Shown here one piece after another: positions 56,867 to 64,000 of a stretch of DNA of 64,000 nucleotides (position 1 is the first letter of the stretch; each line of letters begins with the position of its first letter). Made by a program: the position numbers and the translations under genes. The DNA comes from Carya illinoinensis (Eukaryota; Streptophyta; Magnoliopsida; Fagales; Juglandaceae), in assembly GCF_018687715.1 (NCBI RefSeq), contig NC_056756.1, positions 34,870,480 to 34,934,479 of the forward strand, read 5' to 3'. The notes under the pieces are model-generated. The model did no database searches. It was not told the origin of the DNA and worked only from the letters and a program-made list of their open reading frames with translations.

Positions 56867-59800
56867 TGTAACAGTTAGCTAGAAATTCAAAAGATGAATT
56901 TCTATAGGCTTTAAAAACATCATAAAAACCTAGATAAGGTTTCATAAATCGACCAATCGTGCAGGTTTTAGTCTATTAGCATAGTCAGTCTTACTACTCA
57001 TTATGATGCTAGAAATGCGATTATATTTATTTGAGGTACTTAGGAGTGTGAGAATGAGAAATGGTCTAAGCCATTAGTCTTATATGAATATTTAAGATTT
57101 TATGCTGTAATAAATCGATTTTCATTTTCTGGACAACATGTGTTTGACAATGCATTTTGAATTGTTTAAGTCACTTCGGAGTTGAATTTTGTGAAATGAA
57201 GAATGCTTCTAGTTTCATATGAATATTTATGATTTTATGTTACAAAGTTATTTTCACCAATTTCAGAGTGAACAATGACCCCAGTGTAAGCGCCATGTGG
57301 CATTCAGTCTAGCTTTTTTAAGATCACAATGTTAGAATGTCCAAATTAGGGTAGGAAAGTTTTTATTTGGAAACTTGGAAAGATTTTAACCACACTTAAT
57401 GAATAGTATTGGACACTTAGCACCAAAAGGAACCATGCAATGGAAATGTGAAGGAAAATCAAGCTTTGTGATTTTGCCACCTAAGCCAAACACTATTCTA
57501 TCCAACCATCCAATTTGTGCCAAACCAAAGAGGGTTTCAATCCTATTGAAATCCTAAACACTTGGAATCCAATTGAAATCCAAAAATCTTGGAGTAAACG
57601 GAAACCCCAAATGGTTTCCCAAAACCCCAAAAGTTTGCCTCTAAACAATAATTGAATCCGGTTTTAGCTTAATGTTTAATCACTTGATTAAATCACTTTT
57701 ACATACTATTAATAACTCAAATTCATGTTAGTATATCATTATTTATTCTTCTAAATCTTAGTAATTTTATTGGTCCAAGAAAAATTCAATTTGGGCTTGA
57801 TAGCAACCTAAACCCTAACCCTAAATAGAAGCCCATTCAGTTAAGGGCCATTAAGGCCCACGAAATTGAGCTATTAAGGCAAGGCTTGTATAGGTAGTTT
57901 CCCCCTTCACATGGAAGGCCTTTCACTACCCAAGTCAGCTCGAAATAGGATTTGATGGTAAGGCCAAAAGTCACCTCACCACCACCCTTGACATGGAAGA
58001 TTCCTTGGCTGAAAATCATGCACTGTTGACCATTGGTTTTACCCATGGATTTGGCTAACAACCCCATCACTCAAAATGTATTTCACACATCTCCTAACAC
58101 CCTTAAAGATACTTTAGTTCGCCTTTGTCCATTACCCTTACATTTGGTCACTTTTCAAGCATTTTCTTCAAGAGAAAACCAAAGGAGCTCTTGGACAGTT
58201 TCTCTAGCTTTCCTTGCTTAACTTGTTTGAAGCTATTGTAAGTATTTTCTCACAAAGTACCCTTCGAATGTAGTCTCTTTTAGTATTTTTACATTAATGT
58301 TAGAGGTCATTTATGGCTGAAAAGTTGGTTTAAGCATGGAGAGGGCATTTTGGGTGATAGTTTGGATAGTGTGTGATTCTTTGATTTTTTTTAATGTTTT
58401 TCTTGACAAGATATTGGTCTGATATTTTTATAGTCTATAGTTAACATACTAATATACAAGTTTGATTAAGATTCCTTGCATGTTATAAGTTTGTTATTGG
58501 AGTTTTGCATAGATATAAAAAATTGAAAATAGATTCTATTTTGGAAACAGATTCTATTTTTAAAAGCATAGGTCTTTGGGGTGCAAGAATGCTCCAATGG
58601 ATTTGATATTCACATATGATGTTCCTAGGAATTTTATCTACATGTTAAAATGTTATTTTTAGGATTTTTGGTGTTGATTTTAAAGATAAGAAATTTTATG
58701 CATGGAGGGTTTGGATAAGTCTTGTATTTGAGGTTCTTGGGTAGATATATGTTTTTATGCAATTTTTGCCATGTGATCTTAGGTTTGATGCTTAGATCTG
58801 TTTTAGGACTTGAATATGAACCACATGATGTTATTTATTGATAATTTACTTCATGGAAGTTTTGGATCTAATGGTTTGATGAAAACCAAACCACATAGCT
58901 TGAAAGGGTGAAAACTGATTGTGTTAAGTGTGATTTTGTGGCTTTTTGTGGCTTTGGTTGATGATTCAAAGTATGATAGTTCTTAGGAATGTGTTATGAA
59001 TGTATTGAGAGTATTTTATTGGAATTTTGGAGTTCTTAGAGCTATGTTGAAAAGGGATAAAACCTTGAATATCAAGGATTGCGCTTAAGGTGATATACTT
59101 GAAGTTTTGTATTAAAGAAATTTGTGATTTTTGTGATGAAAGTTTAGTTAGTTGTTTTAATATGTTATTTGAGCATATGATATAAGATTTTTGTATGTTA
59201 CGTATTTTGGTTTAAGCATGAGAAATGATGTTTGAAAGAATTGAAACAAAAATTAAGAGATTTGGCTTATAAATATTCCAGCCTATGCATGTTTGACCTA
59301 GTTGTGATGTGTTTTAATTTTTCTAATTAGATATTTGGAATTATGACAAAATTTACATGTTGCATGTAAATTTAGGAGTTTTGGAGTTAAGATGTGACAT
59401 CCTTAAGTTCGGGGTAAAATTGTCATTTTTTCACATGTAAAGGGGTAAAATGGTCATTTTACTCTAAGTTAGTATTTTTATGTTTTGAAATTGTTAGTGA
59501 GGATTATCTAACGTTTGGAAATCTCTCCTTAAAGTTTTTCATTAATTTGAGCATTTTATTTCTTTACGCTATGCTCACTATAAGTTGGCCTTTAAGTTAC
59601 TTTAAGGATAATTGTGTATGTATAGTGGTAAGAAACCATCATCCATATTTATTGTGCTTATTTTAAATGTCATATTATGCCATATTATGGTTTATCTGAA
59701 GTACATGTTTATATATGAGTAAGTTGGCTTCTAACTTATTGTCATATATTTGTTGGTAAGAGAAGAGTTGTTCATGTTCTTATGCTCTTATATATGCCAT

Positions 59801-60780
59801 GCTATGTCATGTCATTACATGTATATCATTACATATTTTATCATGTTACAAAATGTATCTCTGTTATAAACTTTACTATGTCACAAAATGAATATTTGTT
59901 ATACATTATATTATGTTATGAAATGTATATATGTTACACATTATACTATGTGAAAAAATGTTTATCTTTTATGCATTATACTATGTCACAAAATGTTTAT
60001 CTGTTATTATTTATGTCATGTAATGAAATCTTTCTTTGTTACATGTTATGTCATATAAGGAAATGTTATTTGGTATACATTACTGCATGTCACAAAATAT
60101 TCATTTGTTTCGCGTTATGTCATGTAATTCATTTCGCGTACATGTCATGTTACGTTACGTTAGGTTATTTGTCCTTTAATTTCTTGTCACATCATGTCTC
60201 GAGTACAGAGTGTGTCTCAAAATTTTTTTTTTTATGTCACATCACATCTAGAGGATCTCCTTTGATAATTCGCCCATGGTACTTCTAGCATAATCATTTT
60301 AATTGTTTGAATATTTATACTCAAATGCTCATGATGTAATCATTCTTATTTAAAATACTCTTAGCGTAATTATTCTGATTGTTAGAGTATCTCATTTAAA
60401 ATACTATTGGAGTAATTATTTCCAATTATTGGTTATTCCTAACGAAATAGCTAGCGAAATCATTTTGATCGTCAGAGTTTCATACTCAGTTCATGTTCAG
60501 TTCAAATTCAGTTTCTGTTAGGTTTTCATTCAGTTCAAATTCAATTCATGTTCAATTCAAGTTATTTCACCTTTAGTTCAAGTCATGTTATGTCACATTC
60601 AGTTTCAGGTTTCATCAGTTCAATTCATTTAATGTCAATTCAATTCATGTTAATATACGTCATACTATTTGTCAAGTCACATCAAGTTAATATATGTCAT
60701 GCTATTTGTCATGTAAGAACACCTTGCATGGGTGCCAAGTGGCACTAATAGAAATTTGTCAATGGCTTCTTCATGATTAT
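56867..60780 (+). repeat. LTR-like repeat, copy D
   Basis: Starts near TGTAACAGTTAGCTAG. The first part matches copy E at an offset of about 5.0 kb: AAAAGATGAATTTCTATAGG against AATAGATGAATTTCTTTAGA, and GGTTTTAGTCTATTAGCATA against GGTTTTAGTCCGTTAGCGTA. The second part (58380-60215) matches copy B. It contains the 35-bp minisatellite and a TTCATGTTCAGTTC-rich end. No genes. Confidence 0.6.
59831..60111. repeat. 35-bp minisatellite in copy D, about 8 units
   Basis: Same unit and similar copy number as 52535-52814, followed in both cases by a GTCATGTAATTCATTTC-like stretch and the CTCGAGTACAGAGTGT block. The array is therefore an inherited part of the LTR-like family. Confidence 0.85.
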
Positions 60781-60834
60781 TCTCTTTGGAATTCAAAGAG
60801 TCTCATGAGTACGGCACCAAGTGGCATGCTCTGC

Positions 60835-61277
60835 TATGGGTGATTATCAGTCTGTTTGGACAAAAAAAACCGACTGGACCGGATAGGACTGAAACCATTT
60901 GGTCTAGTCCCAGTCCTAAAAAATATTGACTGAAACCATTCGGTTAGGTCCCAGGATCAATAAATTTTAGACTAGACTAGACAGGATCGAACTCCTATAT
61001 ATATATTTTAAAAATATATTTAATAATTTAATATATTATTTTTATATAGTAATTATATAAATTAATGATATATTTTTCATCTAATTTATTATCATTGACC
61101 ATATAAAATATTTTTTTAATGAATTAGTTACATAATCTACATTAATGGATTAGACCGACCGGCCCAATAGCTACCGGTCCGATTCAGTCCCTATGAATGT
61201 TTGGTCTGGTCCGGTCTAGGAAAAATGATGGACCAAAATTTTTGATCCATCACCAGACTAGACTGCCAACACCCCTA
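60835..61277. mobile_element. hAT-type MITE with perfect target duplication
   Basis: 443 bp, flanked by TGCTCTGC on both sides (60827-60834 and 61278-61285). The left end reads TATGGGTGATTATCAGTCTG; the right end read in reverse reads TAGGGGTGTTGGCAGTCTAG. Ends of about 190 bp with ACCGG/GACCGG words enclose an AT-rich core. It has no coding capacity. An 8-bp duplication and TAGGGGTG-type ends point to hAT. It splits older LTR-like DNA. Confidence 0.85.
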
Positions 61278-61285
61278 TGCTCTGC

Positions 61286-61852
61286 CATCACCGAAACTTC
61301 TCTCTTACACCCATCATTATTTATTCCTTGAAAATGCCAACATCCATGTATGGGCGCCCTGTGGTACCTCCTCTTGGTTAGTCAAACCTTCGATGCATCA
61401 TTAGATCCTTTTTGAAAACTCAAGGGACACACATGCTTAGTTGCCAAATGTCACCTTCTTGTTTGTTGTTGAGTATCTCCCCCTTTAGGCCAATCTCGAG
61501 ATGGTCTTTCTTTATTATTCTCAAATGATAATTTCCAAGATCCCACATGATTTGAAAACCTTGAGAAATTAAGAGATGAGTCATCTTGTGCATGAGTGCC
61601 TAGTGGCGTTGTAGGGCATGGATGGTGTCGTGTTGTGTGCCTCTTCTCCTTTCCTTCAATGAAACCTTACTTCATTTGATATCAATGATTGAGCTTGCTG
61701 AACCCTAATATGATAGGTTCTCTTGTACCAAGCGTTAGTCTCTTGTAGCAATCAAGTGCCAACTATCTGAACCTTTTGCCTATTAGTCCTATATTTACTC
61801 AGGCCTAAAAGAGACCTAACATGACCTCCTAGCCCTAGCTTAAATATGGGGT
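61286..61852. other. Non-coding DNA between LTR-like copies D and E
   Basis: Continues the sequence interrupted by the MITE. It contains words such as GTGCCAAGTGGCA/GTGCCTAGTGGC repeated at about 60732, 60815 and 61592. No gene seen. Confidence 0.4.
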
Positions 61853-64000
61853 ATCACAAACTGAATAATAAAATTCAATAGATGAATTTCTTTAGACTTT
61901 AGTAATGTCGTGAAATTCCAAAAGGATTTCATCGGTTGAGCGATCGATTAGGTTTTAGTCCGTTAGCGTATTTGGATTTCGAGCCAGTATAGAGATGGAA
62001 TTGCCCTTTTCATTTAATTAAGGAACTCAGTAGTAAAATTTTATGAAACAAATTGCACCATTAGACTCATATGAATATTTAGGATTTTACGGTGTAATAA
62101 AAAGTCTCGAGTTTTTTTGGTGAATAGTAACCCTACGAGAGAGTGCCACATGGCATCTAGTTTAAACAGATGTTAAATTGCCATGTAGGATGTCTAAATC
62201 CACTTAGGGTTAATAGAAAATCTTTTTGGACACATGACACAATGTTAGCCCTCCACGTGAAAATCCTATGAACTCTTGTCAAGAGGAATACAAGTGTGTA
62301 AGTGATCGAGTGTCAATTAAGACTTGTCATCATTTCTCTTACATCATTCATTATTCCATCTACTGAAATACTATTTGGTCAACCAAAACCTCAAATGGTT
62401 AGGGTAACCAAACCCTAAACCACGTACTCGGTTTGTGATTAAGTGTTTTCCCACTTGGTTAAGCCACTTCCACAAGTAATCATCCACTCAAGTACATATT
62501 CTTACACCTTCATCCACTCTCTTACACCTTGATAATTTGATTTGACTAAAAAAAATTAGAATTGGACCAAACCCTTACTGAAACCCTCTTTCAACCCCAA
62601 ATGGTTGCATTTCAGTTACACCTCCTTAGTCCCACTGAAAACACTTAGTCCCATTCGGCTAGCCCATCAAGCCCTCACTTCCATAAGTTTTACCTTATCC
62701 TTTTCCAAAGTTAACTTAAACTCCAATGTCAATCACTCAACTACCAAGTCTGGCCCTCTTATACACCCTACGCCACTACCATTTCCTTCACACTTGGTTC
62801 ACTTTTCTTCAATTTCCAAGAGAAAAATTGGGAGAGCTAGAGAGAGAAAAAAAGGCAGCTTTGTTTGCCCAACTTTTGTACATATTTCCCTTGGCTCAAA
62901 TCTCTTATATTGTAGTTTAGTATTGAGTCTTGATTACTTGGGAGAGTATTGGTTTAATTTTCTTGGAGATTTGGTGGATGAAAGTTGGTGTTGATGGTGG
63001 AAGGGTTTGGTTTGGATGTTTGTTGATGAAGCTTGAAAGTTTTGTGTTTTGTGATGAGAAGTGGTGTAGATCTCGGTTCTATAAAGTGTTCACATGATTT
63101 TTATGCAAGTTATGATTTGCTTCAAAGCATGTCAGATTTTTATAAAATGGTTTTGCATGATCTACGGAGTGATAGAAACCCATCAGTCAAAAAGAGTTTT
63201 TGTTTGGTTTAGTTTGTGATTTTAGCCCTAGAATCTTGTTTCCATGGTTTTAATTTTTGTAAATCTTGTTCTTAAAGATTTGATGGATTGTTGATGGACA
63301 TGCAAGAATATCATTTTAAGCATAATTTAGAGGCTCTTGGGTTTGATGACTCATTTATGGATTATTTGCTATGACATGTTAGATTTGATGCTTAGGGCAA
63401 GTTAGAACTTTGATGTGGGGTATATGGTTGATTTATTTCAAGATTTATTGCATGTAAATCAAGGATCTAGTTAGTATGATTCAAGTCAAAAGCCTGCATG
63501 TTTAGATTTCAATGTTTTCCATGCAAACCGATTCTAAGTTATTGTGTTTCGTGATTTTATAAGTTTTTCAAGCATGATATCACCTAAGTTTGATTGATGA
63601 ACATGTTAGAAGTGTTATATGTGGACTTTTGGAGTCCTTGGGCTTGATAGGAAAGTTTTAGACCAAGAACACCAAGATTTGGTTTGGTTTGACCTAATTT
63701 TGATATTTTGGATTTTTTGTTGTAGTGTTGAGTTTAAGGTTTTGTGAAATGTGTGATTTAGTGTCTTGGCTTGATTTTAGAACTAAGAATGTGATTTATG
63801 TAAGTTAGTAATTTTGGCCTAAGCACATAAGTGTGTTAAATGGCCAAGTAGCAAACAAAATCATGTTTTTAGCCTATAAATGAATCGGCCAAGAGGGGTT
63901 TTCATACTCGTGATTAGTTTTTAAAAGTTCTATGCTCATATATAGACTTAGATTTAAATTTAACATGAGGAGTGTAAGTTTTGATAAGTTTTGGAATTTG
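61853..64000 (+). repeat. LTR-like repeat, copy E, cut by window end
   Basis: Begins near ATCACAAACTGAATAA and repeats copy D (from 56867) in order, including the GAATAGTAACCC and GTGCCACATGGCAT blocks (62125-62155 against about 57270-57300). The later part resembles copy C (GCTTCAAAGCATG near 63120 against about 53880). The frame at 62605-62994 has no known domain. The copy continues past the window. Confidence 0.6.

Noticed and set aside
1..64000. tRNA, rRNA or organelle-derived insertions
   Set aside because: No cloverleaf with a recognisable T-loop box, and no rRNA or plastid-like stretch was noticed. A tRNAscan-type search would be decisive.

Overview
This 64 kb window looks like nuclear DNA of a eudicot plant, most probably a tree. 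It is AT-rich and built mainly of nested LTR retrotransposons, DNA transposons and MITEs, and only one host gene is convincing. A Fagales-type genome (walnut, pecan or oak relatives) would fit the repeats, but that is an impression and not proof. There are no bacterial operons, CRISPR arrays, rRNA genes or recognisable tRNA genes.

Layout. 1-3190: decayed, reverse-oriented copy of an LTR-like repeat that recurs at 45-64 kb. 3200-4221 and 13496-14440: two halves of an older tandem-repeat region, split by a large chromovirus. 4222-13495: near-complete Ty3/gypsy Tekay/Del-type element with 2.1 kb LTRs, a CCCGC target duplication, gag, protease, RT, RNase H, integrase and a chromodomain-like tail. 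Its pol carries two in-frame TAG stops, and a 96-nt intron-like segment holding the Gag stop lies exactly between gag and protease. 14440-20466: AT-rich intergenic DNA with MITEs. 20475-26322: structurally complete hAT transposon with an 8-bp target duplication CTCGCTCG, terminal inverted repeats, subterminal hexamer arrays, an uninterrupted BED/hAT transposase on the minus strand, a 51-bp minisatellite, a 60-bp perfect palindrome and AT-rich tandem arrays. 27946-28572: intact, GC-rich pectin methylesterase inhibitor-like gene. 30159-35516: Ty1/copia element on the minus strand (307/311-bp LTRs, target duplication ATTTT) with an open gag, a badly decayed pol and an unexplained plus-strand promoter/ORF segment inside pol. 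36516-41396: second copia element on the minus strand (about 425-bp LTRs), with all pol domains present but broken. 41671-43981: MITEs. 44711-45560: decayed Ty3/gypsy integrase. 45600-64000: at least five diverged LTR-type copies, two of them carrying the same 35-bp minisatellite, one interrupted by a 443-bp hAT MITE.

The most interesting items are the intron-gated Gag/Pol boundary of the chromovirus, where keeping the segment gives Gag alone and removing it restores a continuous Gag-Pol frame; the complete and possibly active hAT with its ordered terminal architecture; the odd ORF inside the copia pol; and a 16-bp motif shared by the hAT minisatellite and an unrelated copia LTR. All identities are by eye from motifs; no database search was run.
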